Positions 6,458 through 13,468 of a DNA stretch of 29,921 nt are shown one piece after another. The stretch comes from a virus, in IMG/VR virus record IMGVR_UViG_3300017719_000109, positions 1 through 29,921 of that record; one strand, written 5' to 3'. The translations under genes and the position numbers were made by a program. Below the pieces are notes generated by a model. That model did no database searches, was not told the origin of the DNA, and was given only the letters and a program-made list of their open reading frames with translations. Position 1 is the first letter of the stretch; each line of letters begins with the position of its first letter.

Positions 6458-7525
6458 ATGAGCAACTTAGATAATATTAGAGAAGGTTTGGCCAAACTAG
6501 GTGATGCTATTAACACAATAGCAAATACACAAACCCCAGACACCCCCGACGCTACAATGAACAGCATTAGTGGTAATGCTATCCATGGTGGCAAAGCAAC
6601 TATGTTTAGAAGTACAGGTATTAGAGATCTTGCTTCAAGTGATAGTCTATTAATTGAAAATGACAGCATTACCGTTGGCAATGCTGATATTGATAACATT
6701 GTAGGTGATTTAACTGTAGGCGGAAATCTTACTGTAAGCGGAGAACTGTTTGCTGAAAGATTAAATGTAACAGAGACTATTGCTCAACAAAAATTTATTA
6801 ACACAATCGATTTTCATCCTGCTAACGGCAATCTAAACGGACAAGGTTTACAATGGCGTCAAGAAGGTGAACGTACTAAACAAATTGTATGGAATCAAGA
6901 CAGATTTGTTATATCAAATAATGTAGACTTACATAGAAATGCTAGTTATCAAATTGATAATATTCCTGTACTAACGGCTAACACATTAGGTGTTACTATT
7001 TTAAACAGTAGTTTAGAATCAGTAGGTACATTACAAAATCTTAGAACAACAGGCGATGTTACAATAGATGACTTTATTATGTATGACAGCGGAACAATGC
7101 GTTTTTCAATTGGATGCGAAGCACCAAACGCACAGTTAAGTGTAGCAAGTAATGAAGCTGAATTTGTTGTTGATCCTGACTTTGATCACGTAAAAGTTGG
7201 TACGTATACAACTAGTAAACTAAGTATAATTACAGATAACAAAGAACGTATTATTATAAAAGAACACGGTGGCACAGAACTAAAAGGTACTGTAGGTATT
7301 AATGTTGCTTATCCAGGAGACGATGTAGATCTACAAGTTAATGGGGCTATTAGAATACAAGATAAAAAAATAGAAGTAGGAGCGGCTCCTCCAAGCGATG
7401 GTAACTTTAACCAGGGCGATATGATTTATAACAGTATACCAACAGCAGGAAATTATGTAGGTTGGATATGTGTTGAGTCGGGTAACCCGGGAAGATGGAA
7501 AGCATTTGGAGCAATTCAATCATGA
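6458..7525 (+). CDS. Fibre-type structural protein
   Basis: A 355-residue beta-rich, low-cysteine protein. Residues 1-25 (NIREGLAKLGDAINTIAN) form a short helix. After that come repeated shaft-like strands such as VGDLTVGGNLTVSGELFAERL and GDVTIDDFIMYDSG. The C-terminal 85 residues contain LQVNGAIRIQDKKIEVG, PPSDGNFNQGDMIYN and GWICVESGNPGRWKAFG, a tip-like domain found again in the next gene. Such proteins form trimeric fibres or spikes on T4-like virions and recognise or contact the host. The gene is directly under a late promoter motif and appears to lack a ribosome site. Its stop overlaps the start of its shorter relative. Confidence 0.75.
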   Translation: MSNLDNIREGLAKLGDAINTIANTQTPDTPDATMNSISGNAIHGGKATMFRSTGIRDLASSDSLLIENDSITVGNADIDNIVGDLTVGGNLTVSGELFAERLNVTETIAQQKFINTIDFHPANGNLNGQGLQWRQEGERTKQIVWNQDRFVISNNVDLHRNASYQIDNIPVLTANTLGVTILNSSLESVGTLQNLRTTGDVTIDDFIMYDSGTMRFSIGCEAPNAQLSVASNEAEFVVDPDFDHVKVGTYTTSKLSIITDNKERIIIKEHGGTELKGTVGINVAYPGDDVDLQVNGAIRIQDKKIEVGAAPPSDGNFNQGDMIYNSIPTAGNYVGWICVESGNPGRWKAFGAIQS

Positions 7526-7908
7526 GTAGATTTATAAATGTCAATAATCAAACAATAGAGGCAATTAGAGATGGACTTAATGGTTTAGGGGATTCTTTAA
7601 TTACAATTAACACTCTAGTAGGAGATAGCACAAGTGCTATTACGTTAGGTGAAAATGGTGCTATACATGTATCAGGACTAGCAGTAGGCGTGTCTAATGT
7701 ATCAGAAGGCGTAGATGTTGAAACGTTAGGACCTGTAAAATTTCAAGGTAAGAAATTTGAAGTAGGAAATAGCGAACCAACAATTGGCTTTTATAATAAA
7801 GGTGATATTATATGGACAGATAATCCACAGAGCAACGGAAACGTTGGATGGATATGTGTTCGAACAGGTACTCCAGGTGAATGGCGTACTTTTGGGAATA
7901 TCGGCTAG
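7522..7908 (+). CDS. Short fibre-type protein, relative of the upstream gene
   Basis: A 128-residue protein starting at the ATG in an ATGA overlap with the previous stop. GGAG at 7508-7511 supports this start rather than the TTG at 7495. The N-terminus (NNQTIEAIRDGLNGLGDSLITIN) resembles the helix at the start of the 6458 protein. The C-terminus (KKFEVGNSEPTIGFYNKGD, GWICVRTGTPGEWRTFG) matches that protein's tip domain. The middle shaft is missing, so this looks like a short paralogue with head and tip only. It could be a short fibre or a cap that assembles with its neighbour. Confidence 0.75.
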   Translation: MSRFINVNNQTIEAIRDGLNGLGDSLITINTLVGDSTSAITLGENGAIHVSGLAVGVSNVSEGVDVETLGPVKFQGKKFEVGNSEPTIGFYNKGDIIWTDNPQSNGNVGWICVRTGTPGEWRTFGNIG

Positions 7909-7941
7909 TTTAATTCTCCACATAATCAGCGTAAATACAAT

Positions 7942-7958
7942 GTACTAATAGTTAGTAC
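7942..7958 (+). other. Perfect inverted repeat in an intergenic gap
   Basis: GTACTAA-TAG-TTAGTAC is a 7-bp perfect stem with a three-base loop, in the 102-base gap between the fibre genes and the membrane protein pair. A smaller TCGG/CCGA pairing follows. There is no T run, so it is not a standard terminator. It may be an operator or an RNA structure. Confidence 0.4.
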
Positions 7959-8010
7959 GCGGTATTCGGCACGAGCGTCCGATAATAAAAGGCAGTAGGC
8001 AGAAAAAATA

Positions 8011-8334
8011 ATGAATAAAGAACAAGATACAATAAACATAAACAACATTGAGGCTCAGGTAGAACGCTGGGATATGTTCGCACGGTTAGTGCCAACAGTA
8101 TTTCTGGTGATCAACATAATATTAGTAACAGTAGGCGTAATAGACTTTGAGCAAGCATTCTGGGTAGGGCTAGGATTGTTTGCTGTAACAGCAGTAACTT
8201 GGTGGTTTTGGACTATATATACTATAAGGCACTTAGTCAAAACACTTAATAGGGCAAGCAAAAACTTACAAGAGGTACGTTCTGAATTTACGGAAGTAGC
8301 GAAAGAAGTTAAGGACATAAGAAATGACAGATAA
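8011..8334 (+). CDS. Two-helix membrane protein with coiled-coil tail
   Basis: A 107-residue protein. Two hydrophobic segments, about residues 24-44 (RLVPTVFLVINIILVTVGVI region) and 49-72 (rich in W, F, V), are joined by a very short turn containing DFEQ. The remaining 35 residues are charged and helical (RASKNLQEVRSEFTEVAKEV) with coiled-coil spacing. It overlaps the next gene by 11 bases, so the two are likely made together. A holin-like or envelope-remodelling role would fit the shape, but no family is recognised and no lysozyme gene lies in the window. Confidence 0.7.
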   Translation: MNKEQDTININNIEAQVERWDMFARLVPTVFLVINIILVTVGVIDFEQAFWVGLGLFAVTAVTWWFWTIYTIRHLVKTLNRASKNLQEVRSEFTEVAKEVKDIRNDR

Positions 8335-8800
8335 AAGGTACATAGTAACGAGAGCTATTGCAAATGTAATCAGCGGACTTAGTATGGTAACAATTATATC
8401 ATTAGGCATAATGTATATGAGTTTTGATAATGCGTTTGTATTCCAAAACACAGAAATTAACGTAGTAAACAATCCAATTGAAAAAGGGCAAGACATAGAA
8501 TTCTATATGGTTGGATCAAAGAAATATGAGTGTAATAGCACAGCCGCATATGGTGTAGCACACGCAGTAGACGGAAGTCACTCACATAATCTAAACAAGT
8601 TTACAAAACGTTACATACAAAACACAGCACCAGGTGATAGAGTAGAGAACGGATGGCACATGGCTGTACCAGATGATATGCAACAAGGTGGAGAATATCG
8701 TGTTAGCATGACTGGTGAGTTTACATGTATACACATGATATTTAAAACACACAAGAAACAAGTGTTTGATAATATCTACTTAAAAGTTGACCCACGCTAA
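8324..8800 (+). CDS. Membrane-anchored protein with one N-terminal helix
   Basis: A 158-residue protein. Residues 11-34 (IANVISGLSMVTIISLGIMY) form a signal-anchor-like helix. The rest is a soluble, probably exported beta-rich domain with two Cys (KYECNST and EFTCIHM) that could pair outside the cytoplasm. AAGGA about seven bases before the ATG supports the start. It overlaps the two-helix protein upstream and ends next to a late-promoter-like site. Function is unknown; the pair resembles a small membrane complex more than two independent genes. Confidence 0.7.
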   Translation: MTDKRYIVTRAIANVISGLSMVTIISLGIMYMSFDNAFVFQNTEINVVNNPIEKGQDIEFYMVGSKKYECNSTAAYGVAHAVDGSHSHNLNKFTKRYIQNTAPGDRVENGWHMAVPDDMQQGGEYRVSMTGEFTCIHMIFKTHKKQVFDNIYLKVDPR

Positions 8801-8803
8801 ATA
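8796..8803 (+). promoter_or_regulatory. Late-promoter-like motif (one mismatch)
   Basis: GCTAAATA differs from NATAAATA at one base. It ends five bases before the ATG at 8809, the same spacing as at 6445-6458. The downstream gene also lacks a Shine-Dalgarno sequence. Confidence 0.3.
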
Positions 8804-8808
8804 ATTCT

Positions 8809-9363
8809 ATGTTAGTAATTGGTAACGGTGAAAGCCGTAAAAACATTAATCTTGATTTAATACATCAAGAAAAAGTAGGATGTAATGCTATATTTAGAGA
8901 TTGGCATGTTGAACATCTTGTGTGTTGCGATAAACGACTAGTTAAACAATCTTTAAAACATCATTCAAACATTTATACAAGACATCGTTGGGCTAGTGAC
9001 TTTAGTGTACATTCATTACCTGAACTAATTACACAGGGCAATGACAGAAAAGACGAACCTATACATTGGGGCAGTGGACCTTATGCTATCTTACTTGCCA
9101 GTACACTATCAACAAACATAAAATTATTGGGTTTTGATTTGTATGGTAAAAAAGGCAAAGTAAATAATTTATATAACAATACTGATGGATACTCTAAACA
9201 AGATTCTAACGAAGTTGATCCTAGTTATTGGATATATCAAATAGCCAAAGTGTTCGAATGGTTTCCAAAATCAACATTTACAGTATATAATACTGCTGGT
9301 TGGGAATTACCAAAAGAGTGGAATTTAGGTAATGTTTCACTTGACATCATAGATAATTTATAG
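8809..9363 (+). CDS. Putative Rossmann-type, MptE/glycosyltransferase-like protein
   Basis: A 184-residue protein that begins MLVIGNGESRKNINLDLI. The strand plus GNGESR loop at the very N-terminus resembles the nucleotide-binding start of MptE/DUF115-type and sialyltransferase-like proteins. Later parts are GCNAIFRDW, LVCCDKRLV, IHWGSGPYAILLAS and IKLLGFDLYG, consistent with alternating strands and helices. A role in sugar or nucleotide-sugar transfer is plausible, because a glycosyltransferase and a phosphomannomutase-like gene follow. No ribosome site is visible before the ATG. The last 20 bases of the gene contain the -35 box of the promoter for queD. Confidence 0.55.
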   Translation: MLVIGNGESRKNINLDLIHQEKVGCNAIFRDWHVEHLVCCDKRLVKQSLKHHSNIYTRHRWASDFSVHSLPELITQGNDRKDEPIHWGSGPYAILLASTLSTNIKLLGFDLYGKKGKVNNLYNNTDGYSKQDSNEVDPSYWIYQIAKVFEWFPKSTFTVYNTAGWELPKEWNLGNVSLDIIDNL

Positions 9364-9369
9364 TATAAT
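9341..9369 (+). promoter_or_regulatory. Consensus sigma70 promoter
   Basis: TTGACA (9341-9346), 17 bases, TATAAT (9364-9369), both perfect. The -35 box lies inside the end of the upstream gene. It reads into queD, with expected start near 9376. A TTTAAATA at 9408-9415, one mismatch from the late motif, lies between it and the gene. Confidence 0.82.
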
Positions 9370-9443
9370 AAGTACATTAACACAGAGGACTTAATACGTC
9401 GACCCTCTTTAAATACTCCGCCGTTCAATATAGGAGAATACAC

Positions 9444-9893
9444 ATGAGTAATTATTATAGCACAAAAACATACGGACACAACATCGGACTATCAGCAGTG
9501 TTCCGTCAACCTAACGCAGAGCATTCACATTGCCATTTGCTACACGGATACAGTTTACAATTTAAATTTACATTTGGTTGTAAAGATCTAGATAACAAAA
9601 ACTGGGCAGTTGACTTTGGTAACTTAAAACAACTAAAAGCCTGGTTAGAAGATAACTTTGATCATAAGACATGCGTAGATTTTAACGATCCGCACAAGCA
9701 AGCCTTTTATGATTTAGAAGCGAAAGGATTATGTGAAGTAAGAGAGTTTGACGGTGTAGGCGCAGAGAAGTTTGCCGAACATGCTTGGAACTTCGCAGAT
9801 ATACTTGTACGTGGAATAACAGATAATAGATGTTACTGTGTAAAAGTAGAGTGTGCAGAACACGGAGCAAATTCAGCGATATACGAGGCCTAA
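9444..9893 (+). CDS. queD: QueD-like 6-carboxytetrahydropterin synthase
   Basis: A 149-residue member of the PTPS/QueD family. This enzyme turns dihydroneopterin triphosphate into 6-carboxytetrahydropterin, the second step towards preQ0 and queuosine or deazaguanine DNA bases. The core motif is HSHCHLLHGYS: C30 sits four residues before H34, as the catalytic Cys sits before the HGH zinc motif in QueD. Here the usual HGH reads HGY, so one usual zinc ligand is replaced by Tyr; H27, H29 or H31 might substitute. NWAVDFGNLKQLKAWL and the C-terminal VECAEHGANSAIYE also match the family. AGGAGA lies about nine bases before the ATG. It has a consensus promoter. No other deazaguanine gene is in the window. 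Confidence 0.85.
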   Translation: MSNYYSTKTYGHNIGLSAVFRQPNAEHSHCHLLHGYSLQFKFTFGCKDLDNKNWAVDFGNLKQLKAWLEDNFDHKTCVDFNDPHKQAFYDLEAKGLCEVREFDGVGAEKFAEHAWNFADILVRGITDNRCYCVKVECAEHGANSAIYEA

Positions 9894-9896
9894 CAA

Positions 9897-10757
9897 TTGG
9901 CTAAGATTTACATTGAAGGTGAAACTAAAGACGAACGTAAAGCTCGCAAAGAGGCTGACAAACTACGTAAGGAAAAAGAGAAGGCACATAAAACTGCTCC
10001 TCCCGAACCAGTTGTAGTACAAAGCCCTATATCTAAACAAGACTTAGACACTAAAAATTATATTGTATGCTTAAAGCATGGATCTAAATATAGTGCCGAG
10101 TATGTAAACAGATTATACAATATGACTAAACGGCATTGTACTATTCCGTTTGAGTTTGTTTGTTTCACCGACGATGTACGTGACATTAATCCTAATGTAA
10201 GAATTATTAAACTTAAAGATATCGGAGTAAGTGGTTGGTGGTATAAGCCAATGTTCTTTGACAAGAACTTAGAACTTGACGGTAACATATTATACTTTGA
10301 TTTAGATGTAGTAATTTACGATAGTATTGATAAACTTTGGCTACATGCTCCTGATAAGTTTTCTATTATAAGAGACTTTAATAGGAGTATAAGACACGAC
10401 TGGAGTCATTTTAATAGCAGTGTGTTTATGTTTAAATCAAGAACATTAGGATATGTATACGATAATTTTATAAAAGACCATGGAGCTCATATGCGTAGGT
10501 TCCATGGAGACCAAGATTGGATATACGCACAAATCAAACCTGAGAAAGGTACTTGGACATTTTTTCCAGACAGTTGGATACAAAGTTATAAATGGGAAAT
10601 GCGTGACAGACGCGACCTTGCTAAAATAGGCAACCATAGAAACTTTACAGTAAAAGCTAAACCAAAACTTATAAAAGGATGTTGTATAGCAGTGTTTCAT
10701 GGCGAACCTCATCCACATCAATGTGAAGACGAGTGGGTAAAGGATAATTGGAAATGA
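9897..10757 (+). CDS. Putative glycosyltransferase (GT-A type, DxD)
   Basis: A 286-residue protein with a TTG start, supported by CGAGG about nine bases upstream and only three bases between the QueD stop and the start. Residues 9-32 are a highly charged helical stretch (KDERKARKEADKLRKEKEKA). From residue 55 the fold reads like a GT-A transferase: YIVCLKHGSKYSAEYVNRLY, EFVCFTDD, GWWYKPMFF, then ILYFDLDVVI with the metal/nucleotide-sugar DxD at D135-D137. HFNSSVFMFK and HGDQDWIY follow, and FHGEPHPHQ lies near the end. This order is that of GT8-like and related phage and bacterial transferases. It probably adds a sugar to a surface or virion molecule; donor and acceptor are unknown. Confidence 0.75.
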   Translation: MAKIYIEGETKDERKARKEADKLRKEKEKAHKTAPPEPVVVQSPISKQDLDTKNYIVCLKHGSKYSAEYVNRLYNMTKRHCTIPFEFVCFTDDVRDINPNVRIIKLKDIGVSGWWYKPMFFDKNLELDGNILYFDLDVVIYDSIDKLWLHAPDKFSIIRDFNRSIRHDWSHFNSSVFMFKSRTLGYVYDNFIKDHGAHMRRFHGDQDWIYAQIKPEKGTWTFFPDSWIQSYKWEMRDRRDLAKIGNHRNFTVKAKPKLIKGCCIAVFHGEPHPHQCEDEWVKDNWK

Positions 10758-10963
10758 GTGGACAAAGAAGATTTTTAAAAGTATGGAGTAGAACTGTTGG
10801 CATGCCTGTCGGACTAGACGATGACGACAAGCCAGAGTTTCTACCTATTAAGCAAAATGATGTTTATAAAGCATTATGGTTTAGAACATTTTGGATTGTA
10901 TTACATATTGTAACTTGTATCTTAATTATAGCAGGCAATGGTAGAACATTAGACTTATGGTAG
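10754..10963 (+). CDS. Small membrane protein (69 aa)
   Basis: Starts MSGQRRFLKVWSRTVG at an ATG overlapping the previous stop (ATGA), with AAGGA nine bases upstream. The TTG at 10748 is less likely. A single hydrophobic segment lies near residues 42-61 (FRTFWIVLHIVTCILIIAG), after an acidic linker with DDDDK. It overlaps the next gene by seven bases. Function unknown. Confidence 0.65.
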   Translation: MSGQRRFLKVWSRTVGMPVGLDDDDKPEFLPIKQNDVYKALWFRTFWIVLHIVTCILIIAGNGRTLDLW

Positions 10964-11667
10964 ATAAATTTATATTTGACGTAGACGGAACACTAACTCC
11001 AAGTAGACAGCAGATTGATGATGAATTCGCTGTGTTCTTTTCAACCTTTTGTGCTGAAAATGATGTTTACTTAGTTACTGGTAGTGATAGAGATAAAACA
11101 GTAGAACAAGTAAGCGAAGAGGTATACAGCCTTGCGAAACGTGTTTACAACTGTAGTGGCAGTGATGTGTACGAAGGTAATAATAACGTATATACAAACA
11201 ACTGGAGAATTCCTGATGAAGCAAGAAAATGGCTTAAAGATGAATGTCGGGTAAGTGAGTTTCCATTACGTACAGGATTACACATTGAAGAACGACCAGG
11301 TATGGTAAACTTTAGTGTTGTAGGTCGTAATGCTACAATGGGAGAACGCAAACTGTATGTTAAGTTTGATAATAAAACTAAAGAACGTATTAGAATAGCC
11401 AAAGAGTTTCAAATGTTGTTTCCAACAATACAAGCAGTAGTAGGCGGAGAAACAGGAATAGATATATTTCCAAGAGGTAGCGATAAAAGCCAAATTATAA
11501 GAGATTTTGATCCTAATGACACATTACATTTCTTTGGTGATCGAATGGATCCAGCAGGCAATGATTATCCTTTGAAGAAAATAATGCTTGACAACGACCT
11601 AGGAATCTGTTATAATGTAAGGGATTATAAACACACATGGAAACTATTAAAAGAATATGGATCTTAA
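10957..11667 (+). CDS. HAD-family phosphatase, phosphomannomutase (PMM)-like
   Basis: A 236-residue HAD protein. Motif I is FDVDGTLTPSRQ, with nucleophile D8 and acid/base D10; TPSRQ is typical of eukaryotic-type phosphomannomutases. VTGSDRDK (motif II region), MVNFSVVGRNAT (compare the PMM 'N-SP-GR' substrate loop), GGETGIDIFPRGSDKSQI (motif III with lysine) and LHFFGDRMDPAGNDYPL (motif IV) follow in PMM order. PMM converts mannose-6-phosphate to mannose-1-phosphate for GDP-mannose; a simple sugar phosphatase remains possible. The size is close to that family (about 240-250 residues). The gene overlaps both neighbours, and its 3' end carries a consensus promoter for uvsE. Confidence 0.8.
   Translation: MVDKFIFDVDGTLTPSRQQIDDEFAVFFSTFCAENDVYLVTGSDRDKTVEQVSEEVYSLAKRVYNCSGSDVYEGNNNVYTNNWRIPDEARKWLKDECRVSEFPLRTGLHIEERPGMVNFSVVGRNATMGERKLYVKFDNKTKERIRIAKEFQMLFPTIQAVVGGETGIDIFPRGSDKSQIIRDFDPNDTLHFFGDRMDPAGNDYPLKKIMLDNDLGICYNVRDYKHTWKLLKEYGS
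11588..11616 (+). promoter_or_regulatory. Consensus sigma70 promoter inside the PMM-like gene
   Basis: TTGACA (11588-11593), 17 bases, TATAAT (11611-11616), both perfect and entirely within coding sequence. Expected start is near 11623, giving a leader of about 34 bases to the ATG of uvsE. Confidence 0.75.
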
Positions 11668-12787
11668 ATTTACAACAGCAGGAGATTATGTGAAGTCACA
11701 GCAACAGCGAATAGGTTTTGCTTGTAAATACATGACAGCAGATCAAACGCAGAAGAAAAAACGGCTTGAAGAAATTCAACGTCCACTAAATACTCGTAGC
11801 ACAACAGTACAGTGGCTTAACAGACAGACACGTGATGTTGCTGAAGAACGCTTATGGGATATTATGGTCCATAACATTGCGTCATACAAAAGGTTGATTG
11901 AATATGTGGGATCTCTTCCACTTGAACTTAGGATGGTACGACTCGGTTCTGATGTACTTCCTGTTTATACCCAGCACGAGTGGAGTTATTATTGGAAGCG
12001 TCCTGACGTGGTACAATATGCGGAAAGAGAGTTCGCAAAGGTCGGCGCCACGGCAAGAGCCCTTGATGTCCGGCTATCGATGCACCCAGGTCAATTTACT
12101 GTACTTGCAAGCGACAACCCCGAAATAGTAGATAGGAGCGTAGAAGAATTTGAATATCACACCGATGTCATACGCTGGATGGGATACGGGCGTACCTTCC
12201 AGGACTTCAAATGTAACGTCCATATATCAGGCAGGCAAGGTCCAGCCGGTATCAAACACGCAGTTAACACAAGACTTTCTCCGGAGGCGAGAAACTCCAT
12301 TACGATCGAGAACGATGAAAACAAATGGGGTCTCGACGCGAGCCTTGAACTCGTTGACACCTGCGCACTCGTACTTGACATACACCACCACTGGTGTCGT
12401 GAAGGGGAATATATACATGCCACTGACGATAGATTTACTCGCGTGATAGATAGTTGGCGTGGTGTTCGTCCTGTGATACATTATTCATACAGTAGAGACG
12501 AAGCACTACCTCAAGACTTTACACACAATACAATGCCTGACATGCCTGTATTACTTGAAACAGGATACAAGAAAGCAAAACTTAGAGCGCATAGTGATTA
12601 CTATCCTAACAACAGTGTTAATGACTGGGCATTGAGCTTTTTACCTTATGCTGATATTATGTGCGAATCCAAATGTAAGAACTTGGCCAGCATCGCTCTA
12701 CATAAATACAATATGGAGAAGAATAATGAGCTATCTAAACAAAATGTACAGCAAAAGACCACTGAGCCCGAAACAATCATCATCTGA
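11657..12787 (+). CDS. uvsE: UV damage endonuclease UvsE/UvdE
   Basis: A 376-residue TIM-barrel endonuclease that nicks DNA 5' of UV photoproducts and other lesions. Family marks are RIGFACKYM at the N-terminus, LSMHPGQFTVL around 140-150, FKCNVHISG, ITIENDENKWG, CALVLDIHHHW, and HYSYSRDE. The metal-binding Glu, Asp and His residues expected in the barrel are present. The ATG at 11657 has a weak ribosome site. A GTG at 11690 follows AGGAG and would give MKSQQQRIGFAC, closer to the usual family start, so the true start is uncertain. The 3' end overlaps the next gene by 62 bases. A central patch (about 11940-12480) is near 50% GC, while both flanks are in the 30s. Confidence 0.92.
   Translation: MDLKFTTAGDYVKSQQQRIGFACKYMTADQTQKKKRLEEIQRPLNTRSTTVQWLNRQTRDVAEERLWDIMVHNIASYKRLIEYVGSLPLELRMVRLGSDVLPVYTQHEWSYYWKRPDVVQYAEREFAKVGATARALDVRLSMHPGQFTVLASDNPEIVDRSVEEFEYHTDVIRWMGYGRTFQDFKCNVHISGRQGPAGIKHAVNTRLSPEARNSITIENDENKWGLDASLELVDTCALVLDIHHHWCREGEYIHATDDRFTRVIDSWRGVRPVIHYSYSRDEALPQDFTHNTMPDMPVLLETGYKKAKLRAHSDYYPNNSVNDWALSFLPYADIMCESKCKNLASIALHKYNMEKNNELSKQNVQQKTTEPETIII
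12701..12708 (+). promoter_or_regulatory. T4-type late promoter motif
   Basis: CATAAATA near the 3' end of uvsE. RNA starting near 12714 would carry the GGAG at 12715-12718 and then the ATG at 12726. Confidence 0.4.
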
Positions 12788-13016
12788 TAAAAACCCTAAT
12801 AGAGTTACAGGTGGATTAAAAGGACAAGGTGTTGATCACGTTGTTATGATAGGCGAAGACGGCTCCGAAAATCAAATACCAACACAACGATATGTAGCAA
12901 GTTTAGAAGAACAGCTACGCAAACAACGTTCGGCTATCCAAGTCTTAGAAAGAAAAGTATCAAGACAAGACAGTGCTTTACAGCAATTGAATAGTCTTTA
13001 CAGTAGAGGAAGATAG
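12726..13016 (+). CDS. Small coiled-coil protein (96 aa)
   Basis: The start is the ATG preceded by GGAG seven bases upstream; the frame is open further back to 12648 but without a ribosome site. The first 40 residues are basic and disordered-looking (SKRPLSPKQSSSDKNPNR). The middle reads GVDHVVMIGEDGSENQIPTQ. The last 40 residues (YVASLEEQLRKQRSAIQVLE and on) form a coiled coil. Its start lies inside the end of uvsE in another frame. Probably a small structural or assembly protein; function unknown. Confidence 0.65.
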   Translation: MSYLNKMYSKRPLSPKQSSSDKNPNRVTGGLKGQGVDHVVMIGEDGSENQIPTQRYVASLEEQLRKQRSAIQVLERKVSRQDSALQQLNSLYSRGR

Positions 13017-13018
13017 AT

Positions 13019-13180
13019 ATGAAAAATTGGATCAAAGCAAGAATTGAAGAACGCACATCACTAGATGGCGCAGTACTTATTGGTGTAGGAATAATAGTAC
13101 TAATAGCGGGACCATTCGCAAAACTTGCGGCATATGCGGCAATCGCATACGGTGCTTGGACTATTTGGAAGAAAGACTAA
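13019..13180 (+). CDS. Small membrane protein (53 aa)
   Basis: MKNWIKARIEERTSLDG is followed by one hydrophobic, glycine/alanine-rich segment of about 30 residues (LIGVGIIVLIAGPFAKLAAY) and a short charged end. AGAGGA at 13005-13010 supports the start, two bases after the previous stop. The stop codon overlaps the stop of the minus-strand gene. Function unknown. Confidence 0.7.
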   Translation: MKNWIKARIEERTSLDGAVLIGVGIIVLIAGPFAKLAAYAAIAYGAWTIWKKD

Positions 13181-13464
13181 ATTTCGTCTATTCGTAACTT
13201 AGAGTCAACTGGCAAATTAAGTTTTACCCTTTGTTCAACTCCTTTGCGTTGAGCAAAGCGTTTAGGGTCACAATCAGGGCAAACATGAACATAGTAGTCG
13301 TCTAAACGTTTAGGATCTATTTTTCCCTTTTCACGTTTAAACTCTATATGACACTCGTCACATTCAAAGACCGCATAACTACGTAGTCGCTTGTAAGGAT
13401 GGGTTTTACCTGTTTTACTTTTACGAACGTAAAATCTTACTTCTTTTTCAATTCTTTTGAACAT
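13177..13464 (-). CDS. Zinc-ribbon-like small protein
   Basis: The only minus-strand gene in the window: 95 residues, starting MFKRIEKEVRFYVRKSKTGK. Two CxxC pairs, CDEC near residues 35-38 and CPDC near 62-65, are 24 residues apart and would bind one zinc ion. The rest is rich in Lys and Arg, suggesting nucleic-acid binding. A longer frame reaching 13692 exists but covers the Fe-S gene and is rejected. A late motif (AATAAATA) lies four bases upstream of the ATG, and no ribosome site is visible. Its stop overlaps the stop of the convergent plus-strand gene, leaving no room for a terminator. It could be a small transcription or nuclease accessory factor; function unknown. Confidence 0.75.
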   Translation of the reverse strand: MFKRIEKEVRFYVRKSKTGKTHPYKRLRSYAVFECDECHIEFKREKGKIDPKRLDDYYVHVCPDCDPKRFAQRKGVEQRVKLNLPVDSKLRIDEI

Positions 13465-13468
13465 GTTG

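Noticed and set aside
8011-8800. Holin/spanin lysis cassette
   Set aside because: The shapes allow it, but no endolysin, lipobox or family similarity is visible, so it is only mentioned as a possibility.
11898-12446. ORFs in other frames within uvsE
   Set aside because: They exist because the GC-rich patch has few stop codons; UvsE motifs run through the true frame.
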